Of a stretch of DNA of 64,000 bases, positions 24,301-37,108 are shown in pieces. A model generated the notes under the pieces. It did not search any database and was not told the DNA's origin. It saw only the letters and a list, made by a program, of their open reading frames with translations. The DNA is from Serinus canaria (lineage: Eukaryota > Chordata > Aves > Passeriformes > Fringillidae). The position numbers and the translations under genes were made by a program. How positions within the stretch are numbered: position 1 is the stretch's first letter; every line of letters starts with the position of its first letter. The stretch lies in NCBI RefSeq assembly GCF_022539315.1, contig NC_066317.1, forward strand, positions 41,076,435-41,140,434, written 5' to 3'.

Positions 24301-26705
24301 ACTTCATTGACTGAAAAATCCCACACTAATTTCTGAGTTTCATGGGAACTAATTAAGTATAAATCTGTTTAACTACTAGACAAGTTAAAGTAATAATCTG
24401 TTGAAAGTAATTGCAGTGAGAAAATTTTAATTTAAAGTTCCAGAAAGCAATACCTACACTTTTAACATCATCAAATATGTGGCCCATTAATGCACATAAT
24501 CTCAATTTCCATTAGCTGACATAACTATAAAAATAAAAAGAAAGCATATAAGGCCCAATTAGAGGAAGAAGTCACTAGAAATGGGATAGGTACTGCAGAG
24601 AATTTAATTGACAATACTATAATGTAGGACTCAGCTGTCATGGGAGCTAGAGCAAGACAAAGCAAGAGTCCACTAGGCTGCTATGCTGACAGAACATTTT
24701 TAAGACTACTCTTTACCCTGATGCATGTTTTTTGTTCGTGTTCTGTTATGCTGTGAATTTGCACACTGTATTATGTCTGCTTTTCAGCAAAGCAATGGGA
24801 AATAGAATATTTGCATAAATCTTCCTCGGTTTAAAAGCAAGCTACCTGCTGTTATCCATGGACCACACAGTTACCTGAGAGGATGGTAAAACTGTGGGTA
24901 ATGTTTCTTTAAACATATGTGACAAACTCAAATTTCAAATTTGTCTGGGGAAGATTTAAAAAAAAAGCTGTAGGATGAAGCAAAGTGCAATATAAGTTTA
25001 GGAATAGTATCTGTCAATTTTTCTAGATGTGCAGAATTCTGAATTACTCTAGGTCCACAACGATAGTAAAAGAAAAAAAAGTGTTAGATGCTTTAAAAGT
25101 TAACATGTGGGATACAATTTCAACCCCCACTACCAAAATCTAATATCTTTCAGAGAGAGTGACATGGAAGACAGAACAAAATATACTGGGAGTTTTGCAA
25201 GTGTAATTTTGATTATTATTATCAGGAAACTACAGGCTATTACAAAAAAATAACTCAGATGGTTATGAATTGTTAGAAGGAGATGCTGAGTGACCACACA
25301 CCTCATAGAGGTAAAAGATCATTGTAATTGCATTGCTTGCAAGAAGCTAAGCTTGTGTGGCAAAGGAGGAAAAGTGGAAAGCAGGGTAGAGATTAATTCA
25401 ACTGCAGCTTTCTGCTTCTAAGATTTCTTTGCTTGAAAAAATAAAGCCACTGGGAAACCCAGTAAGGAAAAACTTGTGTCAGCTAAAACAAGTTAAAAAA
25501 AATGGGTGAAGGAAACTTTCTAGATGTTGCAAAGTGCTATCATGAAAATGGATTTCTTTTAACCAGAAAATGAGAGAAACAGTTGCACATAAGTCTATGA
25601 TATTTTTTGGTGCACAGGGAAAGACCTTTAAGGAAATGTTTCAGGCCTGAAAAAATTATTGCAGTCAGGCTTTGGACCTCTTAGAAGTGGATTTAATGAA
25701 ACTGCTGACACTACCTGAGCTGCAGTTGAATAAATTGCTTCTGTCCTGGTGTAATGAATAACCTCAGCATCAGGGAGCTTTCCTTTCATACAGAAAGGGT
25801 GAAAAAAAGTCAGATTTCCTATTTTTAAACTTCCTTTCACCTATTCATCTTTCTTTCTTTTTCTTTATGCAAGGTATCTGCATAACTTTATGTCCTGTTA
25901 TTCAGAAGTTGTTCACAGGTCCTGTGACATTACACCTCCATTGCAGTACAATGTATAAGACCTGTCTGGTTTTTATCTATGCCACCCAACAGCTTAAAGT
26001 GTTGCTCTCTCTCCAGGCTTCCAGCACACAGCCATTATCTCAGCTCATGTGCCCTACCTATCTATCTCACATTCACTAAATATATGGGGTTCCAGTAGCA
26101 TGAGAATAGTCTAACAAGAACAAATTGGTCTATTTTCTTCTTAATCACTTGCACATCATTCTGTAAAGATCTGAAAAGAGCATATCATCTAATGGCTGGA
26201 TTGAGTTGATTGTGTGTAACATAAATAAAGTCTGGGAAACAAACATCAACATTTCTCTCATGTCAGATGAGAGGCTTTGTTTATTTTGGGTTTGTAACAT
26301 GGTCATAAACACCCCTACAGAAAGAAACTGCCATATGGTAACTTCTGTACAGGGCCTCTGAGTTTAACTAGTGACTGTCTCCTTAAAAAAAAAATTAAAA
26401 AAATCCTTACAAGAGCTATCAAAATGATCAGGATAACAAGGTTAACTTAAAGAAAAATAACAAGTTAGCATATAGTAAAGACTGAGAGAAAAAATTGCAA
26501 TATCTCCTTCATTTTTGGAAGCAATACAAAAGCAACTATAACATTAGCAATCAGCAGCATTCCAGGCATCCATATCAGTGAATAGAACCCACTATCATTG
26601 GTAAAACTTCAGTTGTGTCTGTGGGAAAATTACTTTTTAAGGGCCAAAATATTATCCTGTAATGCCCCTTGAAGTGTTTGTAATATATTGCCATCTGTTT
26701 TCAAA
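21369..26705. other. Unrecognised AT-rich non-coding DNA
   Basis: No gene, RNA gene or transposon family recognised. The overlapping frames around 22675-22991 on both strands carry no motif. A candidate conserved non-coding stretch at 24715-24880 is listed separately. Confidence 0.5.
24715..24880. promoter_or_regulatory. Candidate conserved non-coding element (impression only)
   Basis: Mixed-composition sequence with ATTTGCATAAAT (a POU/octamer-like core near 24811), a CAGCAAAGCAATGGG stretch and no low-complexity runs. Such texture is common in vertebrate developmental enhancers. No alignment was possible, so conservation is not shown. Confidence 0.15.
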
Positions 26706-27366
26706 TATTCTGGATTTGGCTTGGGTAGAGTTAATTTACTCCACAGTATCTGGTATGGGGGGCTGTAATTTTTATTTGTACTTGTCAGGAAAATTAATCC
26801 ATGGTGTCAGAGGTTTTTGTCCAAAAAAGGAGACAGAGGAGTCCTGTAAATTTAATTCTAATAAAGGGAGAGACCATGTGGGATCTGAAAACAATGTTGA
26901 TAAAACAGGGATGTTTTCATTATTGCTGAGCAGCACTTGCACAGAGCCAAGGAATTCTCTGCTCCTCACTCCTCCCCACCTGCCAGGAGATTGAGGATGC
27001 ACAAGGAATTGGGAGGGAACACAGCTGGAACAGCAGACCCCCACTGGATCAAAGAGATGTATGGCATCGTGCTCAACATAAAAAGCTGGGGATGAAGGAG
27101 GAGGGGAGGGAGGAACATTCAGAGTGATGGGGTTTGTCTTCCCAAGACACCATTATGTGTGATAGAGCCCTGTTCTGCTGGAGCTGGCTGAACACCTGCC
27201 TGCCCATGGGAAGAGGTAAATAGATTCCTTTTTTTTTGCTTGGCTCGTAGAAATGTTTCTTTATCTCTTTTTCTTAAACTGTCTTTATTTCCCACTTTTA
27301 TTCTTCCAGTTTTGTCCCCCATCCCACTGGAGCCGAGTGAGTGTGTGGTGGGGCTTAACCACAACA
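26706..27366 (+). mobile_element. Solo LTR of an avian endogenous retrovirus
   Basis: The whole interval follows an LTR that is very common in bird genomes. It starts near TATTCTGGATTTGGCTTGGG (expected TGTTCTGGGTTTGGCTGGG), then GAGTTAATTTACT, GTTGATAAAACAGGGATG near 26896, TTATTGCTGAGCAG near 26919, GAATTGGGAGGGAACACAGC near 27005, a TATA-like CATAAAAAG at 27077, GTGATGGGGTTTGTCTTCCC near 27123, GGCTGAACACCTGCCTGCCC near 27186, AAACTGTCTTTATTTC near 27276, CCCCATCCCACTGGAG near 27317, and it ends near CTTAACCACAACA. No gag, pol or env sequence follows and no second LTR is present, so it is a recombined solo LTR. The flanks 26701-26705 and 27367-27371 do not match, so no target duplication is visible. 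About 100 bases inside appear foreign (listed). I recall the family type from avian genomes; the exact family name is not assigned. Confidence 0.9.
26783..26886 (+). mobile_element. Foreign segment inside the solo LTR
   Basis: In the usual form of this LTR, the part equivalent to ATTTGTACT (to 26782) is followed at once by GAAAACAATGTTGAT (from 26887). Here about 104 bases intervene. The segment starts TGTCAGGAAAATTAATCC and includes GGAGACAGAGGAGTCCTG near 26829 and CTAATAAAGGGAGAGACC near 26858, with an AATAAA at 26860-26865. The purine-rich GGGAGAGACC ending and the AATAAA recall LTR R/U5 regions, so it may be a piece of another LTR or a longer subfamily variant. Edges are uncertain by several bases. 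Confidence 0.5.
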
Positions 27367-28165
27367 ATGGGTCTAGCAAGACATGTGGGGTTTAGCACAA
27401 TAAACCTTCCTAGCACAATAGTTGAAAAAACAGAATTTACTCACAAAACATTCTCAATTCAAAGGCTTTCTGTGTGTGATGTCTTCTTATCTTACCTACA
27501 CAGAGAGGGTTATGTAGATCAAAGTGTATATAGTACATACAGGCAGAATATTAACTGAAGATTAATTGGCTTAATTGGAGATCAATCAAATGAATTCCAA
27601 AGTTAGCTTACAATCTGTCCCAGGAGACATTAGGGATATGGTTTTACATTGTATTTGGGAGTATCAGAGCCAATTATTCTTTGTGTAGTTATGGCTAAAA
27701 CTGGATATATTCAATGAATAAATTTCTATGAGATCTCAGCTGTCCAGGATTAAGTTCATATGGGAACAGTTATATTTTTTTTCACCACAGATGGTTGATT
27801 TGGAGGAATATAAAGTGAGAGAAAATAAGGAAACACCTTCTTTTTCCTTTTTGGTATAGGACCTAAATATGGTTGGAGGGGTTTTTTAAGGTCCAGATAA
27901 AGCAAACTTACCTCAGTACAGTCTTTGTACCATTGATCTTGTCAAAAGCTTAAACTGAAAAAGCCAAACAGGTTTTTTCATGACTGAGATTTTAACCTAA
28001 AATATACATTTTGGGGCTCTTATGACTAGAATGTGACTGGCATAGACACCCTTTATGGTCTTTCATATTCAACTGGTGTGGAGTGCTTTGCTTCCATGTT
28101 TTTCCCACTGGGAGTTTTTATTTTGTCTCTGTAATGCAGAACCATTCCTGAAGTGTGACTCACCA
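27367..28165. other. Unrecognised AT-rich non-coding DNA
   Basis: Nothing recognised. The first bases continue from the LTR end without any retroviral internal sequence. Confidence 0.55.
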
Positions 28166-28209
28166 CAAAAAAAAAAAAAAAAGAAGAAGAAAAAAGAAAA
28201 GAAGAGAAA
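28166..28209. repeat. Poly-A and GAA-type purine tract
   Basis: Sixteen A (28167-28182) followed by GAAGAAGAAAAAAGAAAAGAAG-type purine sequence. Simple low-complexity DNA; no retroposed body recognised upstream. Confidence 0.85.
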
Positions 28210-28479
28210 ATCACATAGGCATAATCTAATTTTATTTTATTTTAAAACTTGACAACTTTGTATTTTAGTTCAATAAGTCTTGCTCATCTCTTTCTAATGT
28301 GCTGCACTTGTATGATTGACTAATACTGCTGAACTAAGACAGCAGCAGCAACCTGTGCAATGCCAGATCTCCCTTGCATCATTAGGGATGGTCTGTGAAG
28401 CAAATGTCATTAACTTGTGAAGAAAGGAAGCAAAACTGACAAATCCTCATTGACAAACTTCTCTCCATTTGTTCATCAG

Positions 28480-28770
28480 TCTTTATTAAATAGCAAATTT
28501 AATATCAACATTCATGCATAAGACAAGCCACTGAAGTTTCACCGTGTAAATTAATGCTGTTTGAAATTAAACTTGCCTCTGGGTTTCATTTAAGAATTAG
28601 CATTGTAATGCTTGTATGCTGTGTTGTGCAGCCTAAATTTATGCTAGATAATGGAAATAATGAGATGGTTGCATGCGTGCAGATGCACTGTAGTTCACAC
28701 AGTGAAATGTTAATTAAATGTTACCAGTGCTGAGAAATCACAAAATTTATTTCTGCTTTTCTTGTGTCTG
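28480..28770. promoter_or_regulatory. Candidate conserved non-coding element (impression only)
   Basis: A stretch of about 290 bases without simple repeats and with many homeodomain-type cores (TTTAAT, ATTAAT, TTAATTAAAT near 28711), a CATTCATGCATAAG near 28510 and GCATGCGTGCAGATGCA near 28672. This resembles the texture of deeply conserved vertebrate enhancers. No alignment was available, so this is a guess. Confidence 0.18.
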
Positions 28771-31729
28771 CTGCACAACATGGAAAAAGCATAATGATGT
28801 AACAGCAGATTTCAGGGGCTTTCCATGCAGATTGTTCACTTAGATACACTGGAACAAAATATTAAGTTTCTTGAAGCAAATGTGTAATTCATTTCCACAG
28901 CTGAGTGCATTAAAGCAAGACAAATAGCAAGTCCAGTGAAATCTCAGACAGGTATATTTAAGCAACTGCTTCAGAAATCCAAAGCTCAACATGGATTGTC
29001 CTAGTAAGAGAGTATGCCTGCTGAAGGAGTGGTACTCTAAGCTCTGCAGTATCGTTTTGTTTCTGTGAGAGTACACCAAAAAAAATTTAAAAAAATGAGG
29101 TCAAGTAATACTGTAAAAGTCAAGAGTTCTATCAATTTGATATTATCTGTTATGTTTCTAATTTGAAATTTCTAAATTCAGCATGTTTCAAACATTTATT
29201 AACTAACTCAATATTTTATTTCAAAAATAGGTACTGGTATGAAATTAACAGGAAAAACTCTCATAATTATTTAAAATAGACAAATGCATTGTCATTCATT
29301 TAAATTCTGTTATTGAGGATATTTTCTTGAAAGCTTTTTTTTTTTTCATTTTTATACCCATGATTGGTAAGAGAAATATTCCCTTCTCCATGTTGCAGTC
29401 TCTATGCTGGGAAATATGGGTTGAAAGTGGCTCAACAGGGAACAGCTAAGTTACAGGAATCCAGGAAAAAAATGTAAACAAGAACCAAAGAGGTGTTCTA
29501 CTCAATCACAGAATGATTAAAATGCAAAAAGAGTATTAATGTAGAAAAACTGACAGTGTAATTTTTTTTTATTAGGACACTACCTTCTCCACAAGTGCAG
29601 ATGAGTTTTTCAGCTTTTCATATGCAAGCAATTCTCTTCCCCTGGAACGAGACCTACGTGCAGAAGGAAATCTGCCTTTCTGGAATATCTATGTGTGCCA
29701 TATGATTTGATGTCACCCTCTATGTTGTTTCTTTAACAGACTGTCTGGAGCTCCTGAGGAAATGAGTAGCTCACACTTTCTAACTGTGGGGACAAAAGTT
29801 TGTAGCTGCTTTGACGCTCAACAGTCTTTGCTAAGAAGTCTTTGTCTAATTGACCAGTCAAAACAGACAAGAATTGGATGCTACACTAAAAATGCATCTG
29901 AAATACCTGCCTTTCTACTTAAACCTCCCAGTGACCACAAGTATGTGCAGGAAAAGTTGTTTTTCTTCCAAAAGGCTTTGAAACTTGAGTAGAAGAGCAG
30001 CCACCTACAAGTCCCAGACATTCAATACTGGTATTTCATACTTAAGTTTGCCAGAGATACCTGAGTCTATTTTTAGGATCCAACTGTACAGAGTATTAGC
30101 GTTTCCAAAAGTAAAAAAACTAGACTGATCACAGTGCTGTGCTGGGTAAAAAGCAGCCAAACAGCATTCTTTCTCCCTTATTTAGTTTTTCATGTGAAGA
30201 CAAATCCCCTCTGCAGAACTAAGAAAACTGGTGAACATGTGTACCTTATCCCCCATTTTTACTGAGTGGGAACCTGAGGGGATGTCTGGAGACTACACTT
30301 TTGATTGTGTGCTTGGAATTCTTTGCAAAGAAACAGTGATAAGTTCTGAATGATCACAAAATGACACAAAGTGAGAAGAAAAGGTTTCAGAAAGCAGCTG
30401 TACATCTCCAGAAAGCAGCTTTGATCAGAAGTTGTAAATGAAAATGCTTGAATATTATCTTTATTTTTAAGCCCAGTAACATGTGAACATAAACCCAAGA
30501 AATTTATTATTCTGCATACAATCAAGAAACCAAATCAGCAAGTGCATAGTTTATAGCTTTGTGTATGGGACATTACTATTTAAAAAAGTGGACACTAGAC
30601 TTAGTGGTTCCTCACAGTGTTTCATGTTTTGAGAAGAAATATTGAAAACAGTGAGCTAATTAACAGAATGAACTATAAAACTCTACGTAAGTGTGTCTTT
30701 TAGTACCAGGAAGGAATAAAAACTTGTGAATACAATACATTTCTCTTAATCTTAATACAACAAGAGAAAATGTAGTCTCAGCCACATGTAAATCTGGCTT
30801 TGTTCTCTGTCCTTTCCAGAATGAAGATATTTCTAATTTATGTTAAACCAGAACAGAGTGCTCGTCTTGTGGAAAAATTGGACAGGAAATGTTTAAAATC
30901 TCCTAATTTAATTCCTTATGCCAGCTTATCTCTTGAAGTTGTCTCCATTCACATTCTGAGAGAGTGCTATGTCCAGAGACCTACAGGCACTACCATCAAG
31001 GTGAATGTATCCCATTGGGGATAGAGTCCTGTTTGAAACAGTTGACATATCCACAGTTCCTCATGAGAACTGCACTTCACTTCTTTAAAGAAATTCTTCT
31101 TATTCCTTGTTTATTTTTTTTTGATCCCAACCCAATGTTCTGTTTAATTTTCTTCTCCATGCCTCTTCAACTCAAATATCTTTTGTCATTTAATGGACCT
31201 GGTCCTGATGCACAATGAGAGCAATCTACTTTTGGAAAAAACATTTACTAGAGCTTATGCAACGCAGCTTCTGTTGGTTTTAAACAAACTTGCCAGAGTC
31301 AGTAGGAGGTGAGGTATTGCAAAGCATTAGCAAAGTGCTGCCTGGTAAGTGGCCAGTGTTAGCCTCTCTGAGCTCTATTTTACTGCCGGTGGTTTCAGGG
31401 TTACTCAGGTACAACTACAGGAACAGCACTCATCAAACCTTTGTCTGCAATAAAGCTCTTTTATGCTGCTTTGACACCACTGTATTGTCATATTATAGTT
31501 ATAACTGTAATTTACACCTGGTTTATGTTTTTGTGCTGCTGGTGTTCTGAGAAGCCTTGGTATGAATAAGCATCAGTGAGAATTAGATTCCAATTTTAAA
31601 ATTATTTCTTTTCAGCCCAGCCTCCCCCTGGTAAGCCCTCATCTTTCTCTTCAGCTGACCTTCTTTAAAGAAGGCATGTGACCATTGCACTGCTCAGCAC
31701 CTAGGAGACATTTTATGTGATGGATTTGT

Positions 31730-32300
31730 TTCTGAAAAGCTTGCAATCAACATACAAGCAATTAGAGGCCACTTTATTTCCTGGCAGTATTAAGGGCTCC
31801 TGCTGTTTGGTTTAGTACTGGCAGATGCAAATAAGGCTTTTAAAGGATCACTGTAAGTCATTCAGACTTATGTAGTCCTTTCATTCCCCACAATGCAGAC
31901 AAATCCACACGAAAATCTGTCTCACATGATATGGGTAGTCAGCCAAAGCTCTGTCCTTGGATTTCTTCACTTACAGTAGAAATCACATACTATTTAACTG
32001 GAAGAAAAGAAAAGAAAATACAAAGCAGTATCCTTGGAGCCCAAATGACGGGAGAGTTGTGCTAACATGATGCAGGAGTTTTAATTATTCTGAGCTTGCA
32101 CCTTTAGAGCTAGCCATTTCTCAGCCTAATTAACCTGTCCCATTGTACAGCCCGTGTAAGGCACAAGGCAATTAACATTCTTATAATAAATAAACAATTA
32201 AGAAATGTTTTGATTTCTGGTTACGCTTTTTGTTATTCAAGCTGCACTGTAGTTTCTGCTTACAAAGAATTTGCTTTTTTAAACACTTCACATTTCATTA
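31730..32300. promoter_or_regulatory. Candidate conserved non-coding element cluster (impression only)
   Basis: Includes an octamer-like GATGCAAATAAGG near 31825, a CAAGCAATTAGAGG near 31756, TTTTAATTATTCTGAGC near 32080, GCCTAATTAACCTG near 32124, GGCAATTAACATTC near 32168 and AATAAACAATTAAG near 32189. Several homeodomain cores are clustered in mixed-composition sequence. The arrangement would fit a developmental enhancer, but conservation cannot be judged here. Confidence 0.2.
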
Positions 32301-34957
32301 CCAAATGTCTCTTGCCTCTCTTACACCCACGAGTGCATCATATATAAGAATGAAACTGTAAAAGGGTGCCATTTCACCAGTGCAACAAGAAAATAACAAA
32401 AAATCACAGGCAAGCATAATCCTTTAAAAACTCATGTCATAAAGTATTGTTTAATTGTATCAAAGCTTTAAAGTAGTGAGAATGTTTGCTAGTTTAATTC
32501 TAAAATTTATTGTAACTGAGAAAAAACACTTGCCCAGATTTGCAAGTTAAGTTTACCCCATTCCTTTGTTAGCTAATATTTGCCATGTCTCTGAAGCACT
32601 GCCATTCTAGACCCTTGACAAATCTCCTCCTAATTAATTTTTCTGATAGAACTAATAGTTTAATGTCCTTCAGTTCATGAGTGAATTTTTTAGGTATAGG
32701 CACAAATCTTGTGGGCAAGGAGTAGAATTCTTTGCCAGTGATGGTCTTGGGTAATTTTTTTGTAGGTCTGATAATGACCATCACTTTGATTAGCACCATA
32801 ATTCCTTAATGGATATCTATAAAATAATTCTAATTTATAGGTCCCATAGGTTGTCATTATTACACAAGAATGTCATAGTAGAATGTGCCTCATGGAATCA
32901 TTCAAGCTCTTAATGGAACTAGTTAATCACATCTATTAATGTCATTTGCTTGTTAATGGGTAGTTAATAATCAGTTAGTAATATCTATTCAGGAAGTTTA
33001 TGGTACTGGTTTCATAATGAGGTCCCAGCAGGTAAGTTCTTATGCAAGTAGGACCATTGAGGTCAATGATGTCCTTCACAGGCAGGAGGGTTACTGCATC
33101 ATATTATTGCACATCCTGGTAGCATTACACTACAAACCCATAGATGAAATAAAAGGAAGGAAAGATTTTAGGATTCAGAGATATTAAAAAGATGCAACTG
33201 TCCAAGGATAAAATTGACTTAGAACTACTTTTAGGTGTATGATTTCATTATGTATGTAACAACCAAAAATAAAGCAAGGATGAAATGTGTGACTTGTAAC
33301 TACTGTAGTATATTCAAGCAGATGTATTGCACTTCAGCTTCTAGTATTCTTTGGTTATGAAATTGAAATCATGAGGGCCTGTAATATCAAGTCATCTTTA
33401 CCCAACCATATATTAAAAAACTTTCACAAATCTTGTAAATTCTATTATTCTCTATTAAAAGTGTGTATTGAAATTCTCTACTCCTTCAAATAAGAAAGTG
33501 AAGTTTCCACAATTTCTGCAGCATGAAAAGTTCAAGGATTATGCTAGCAGAAAAATCAGGACGCAAAAATTTCTAGGAAAGATGTTCATTCTGGTAAAAA
33601 AAATGGTTTAGGTGTAAATAATCAGTGTGAAGGAAAAACCAAAAATTGTCAGCCGATATAACATGGTTCCTAGTTTAACATCATCTTGTGAAAAAAAAGG
33701 CCTGACAATTTCTTATTGACAAAATGTACACATACACTGTCCATAAAATAAGCAAACATCTTAGCATATCTGTCCCCCAGAGAAAATCTTATTTCTTTTT
33801 GCAGAAGTTCTATGATATGAGAATAGTCTGAGCAATAAAATGGCAAAAGTCCCAGTAGACAGATGATATTTTCTCTGAGAAGCTGCCAGTGTAAATCATA
33901 CCAGCTACAAATTGCTGTGTGTTTGTGTTTATTCTCCATGAGCTGTACACATCCTGGAAAAGTCTTGTGTTTACAATTTAAATTGTCAATGGGTGAATTT
34001 CATCTCATGCAAATTTGAAAACCTATATCATAACCATTATTCAAATCCCTATTAACATAGTAGTTTTCATTGCTTTCTAAGTGCTTTCCCACACTTCTTT
34101 GTAAGTAAAAGAACAATAAAAATGGTGCCCATCTGTTCTTGCATGATTTTTACTTCCAGACCATTTTACTTCACTCACTGTTTCTCACAAAAGGAATGGA
34201 GTATATTCACAAACATCTGAAAATTCCCTGTAGGGTACAGATCCTGGTGTCTGAAGCCCATTTTGTAAAAATGAGTGTTTGTGGGAAAGCAGATGGAAGC
34301 GGGGCTGTCCCTCTAGTCTCTACAGTAATTCATCAGGTGTCACACAATACTATGATTGTCAGAACAACAAAGTCATGTTCAGCAGGTTGAGGAAGTAGTC
34401 TTCAGTAAGTGCTAATGATATTTAATCCAGTAGATAACAGGCTATTGGACCTTAGATAACAAAATGACTCATTCATAAAATGAAGACTGCAACTGCATAG
34501 CAGTCTGAGAACTCCAAAGATTGGTATGTTGGAAATTTTCCCCCTGTTTAGTACATTTAGCTCAAAATATTGGTCTAGTTTATCCCCGACTATGAAACAG
34601 AAATAAGCAAGATTTTTTAAAAAAGTGATCCTTGTCCCGTCATATATAACAGTAAGTGTCATGCTGTGAGCACACAAATACAGAGTTCATTATTTTCTTT
34701 TGCTTCAGACTGATCCTGTAAGAAATGATGAAATGGTATTCCATGTGGTTAAGCAGTTACTCTTTATCTTCTTTTCCTTTATTTTCAGATATTTCAGGCC
34801 TAAGCCCCTGTATCAGTTTACAGAAAAAAAGAGTAAAGAATAGCTGCATTAACCTTAGCAACCAATACATTCATTTTTCTCAGAAAATACTAACTCCATG
34901 CTACAAGCCTACTCTAATTTTTTACCAGTCTTCTTTTATTCTGAAACACTGAAAGGC

Positions 34958-35060
34958 TTGGGACCATGATAACTTTCTCTGGAGACCTTGTTCCAGAACT
35001 AAACCACACTCTCAGTGATGGGATACCTAATTTTCCTAATACCCAGGTACCCAGTTCAAA
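34958..35060 (-). mobile_element. CR1 LINE 3' fragment (degenerate)
   Basis: The plus strand CTTTCTCTGGAGACCTTGTT, CCAGAACT, CACACTCTCAGTGATGGG and AATTTTCCTAATACCCAG follow, in order, the complement of the CR1 3' region (CTTCTCTGGGCAACCTGTTCC ... CACCCTCTGAGTAAAGAA ... TTCTTCCTAATATC). The copy is short, diverged and on the minus strand. It is the same part of the element as 58460-58530, though the two copies differ enough to come from separate, old insertions. Confidence 0.6.
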
Positions 35061-37092
35061 ACGTAGGTGACCAGGTGACATGGAGATTTGACTTTCAACC
35101 AACTTTCACACATGCTACTTTGCCTTTCACTTGATCAACACAATACTTGTTGACACAAGTGGATCTTGGTTCAAAATCTATTTTACCTCAGTGAAAAGTA
35201 CCCAGTTGCTTTCAATGACTTTCGGCCCAGACTGAAGCCCAGGATGACACTCGGGCACATGCTTTGTTCATGGGATTATTCCCATCAAAGTCAAATGGAA
35301 AATAAAGATGAAGTTATGTTTTGTAATGAACTGTAGCCTAGATATACCAGTAGGCATTTCCTACTGATAATTTCTTAGTGAGGGAACTGGAAGTTAATTT
35401 CACAGAAGATCTGCTACATTATTGTGAAAGCAGATTTCTCCAGGACTATAAAAAAAGCTCCTCAGATAAACCCAAAACTAAATCCAAGGGTTATGATATT
35501 GGTTGGTTCATGTTGTAAGACTAACTCAGGGCTGTGGGACTCTTCTGTTTAACAGGTGTCTAATTGAGAGCAGACATGGCCTTTTAACTTAAATTATCTC
35601 TGAGTTAGTGTAAAATAAGCTGTTTAAGATCTACATGCTCAGGATTTTCTGTACCATAAGGTGTATAGGCTGACCCTGGAATTCCAACATGTTGGAATAA
35701 TCACCTGGGTCATAGGTTTTCCTGCAGGTCTTTTCCTCCCTTTAACACTGGGCATGACATATAGCTGCAATCAAAAGAGGATATTGTAAAGCAGAAGTCA
35801 GCAGACAATGACCGAAATAAAATCAATTTGAGAATGCAAGATGTAAAATAAGGAGCAAGATAAGGTCCAAATGAGTACGCAGCTCTCTATAGTCGAGAGT
35901 GAAAAGAAAAGCTGCATAAACTGAATAACCTGATTTGCCTGACAACATCAATTCAAATAACATTCCATAAAATTGTTAGATCAAAAATAATATGTGGAAC
36001 ATTGGGATTCTTCTTGATTTTACATCATAATGTCAAGAGCCAGGAAAGATGTGATGTTGAATCCCTTGCTTACATTGTATCATCTGTATGGACAGTTAGT
36101 CCACCACCTATGTCTGTTTCTTGCAGGATGGCGTGTCCAATGTAATCACTCTTACTTCATAAAAACATTAATCATTAAACTGGGAAGAGTAGGTAGAAAG
36201 GAATTTAGTGGCAAGAAAATTGGTGCAAAAAGACTGTATGAACTCTGGCCCATGAACAAAATGAACAGAAAAAATTTAGAAGAAAGGAACTTATTAGAAG
36301 CCATGATCAGCAGCTGCTATTTTGCATCTAGAACGAATATGCTGATACGTAAACTTTAAATAATTATGAGGCACACAAAAAAATTTCTCATGTGTTTTAA
36401 AACAACGCGTTCTTAAATGGAGAGCAATTAAAATATATGCCTGAAGGAATCTGGAATTTCTGTATGGTAGAAAACTCTATTATATATAGTTTCACTCTGA
36501 TCTGGCAAGAAATCGAAAAATTTCTACTAGGGAATCATTTGGGGGAAAATATCTTTTAAGTAGCCATATGTTACATTTTTATGTAAATAAAATTTCATCG
36601 CTGACTGGTGTATTTTACTTTTATATTAGTATCTGTTTTAAATTTTGAAACAGCTTTTTAATAGAAATGTAACAATATTATTTTATTATTTTTGGAACTC
36701 CTGATTTTATTCTCCTTAACAAAAATATGTCAAAATTGACAGTTTACTGCAAAGAAGTAATTATGTGAACATACAACTTTCTATCTCAAAAGTAATCTCT
36801 AGTAAACTGCCTTCACTTCCCTCCCTGTGATTTATTGTGAATTGATGGAAGATTTTCAAATCCCCCATGGTGATTTTATAATTATTTTCCTCAGCAATTT
36901 TTTTTTTTAGGTAGAAATCTGTTGTATTTTGGGAAAATAATCTTGACTGAATAGTAGAAGTGAAGATACTGCAAAACAAATCTGAGTTTGGTGTTTCCCC
37001 TGGTGTTTCCCTAAATAATGGAAAATAATCTTTTGGAAAACTTATCTCTCTCTTTCTCACTCATAAACACACACAGAGTGTAGACAAAACAC

Positions 37093-37108
37093 TTTTTTTT
37101 TTTTTTTT
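37093..37108. repeat. Poly-T tract, 16 bases
   Basis: An uninterrupted run of 16 T. No retroposon body was recognised on the minus strand beside it. Confidence 0.9.

Larger units (their letters stand above)
28210..34957. other. Unrecognised AT-rich non-coding DNA
   Basis: No gene, RNA gene or named transposon seen. Two stretches (28480-28770 and 31730-32300) have the look of conserved regulatory DNA and are listed separately. A CAG|GTAAGT donor-like site at 33031 has only a 40-base segment before it and is not called an exon. Confidence 0.5.

Noticed and set aside
26662..27558. Several 86-110 codon frames on both strands
   Set aside because: They lie in the solo LTR, which is non-coding in this retrovirus type.
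33031..33040. CAG|GTAAGT donor-like site
   Set aside because: The nearest usable acceptor leaves only about 40 bases, and single donor matches are common by chance.
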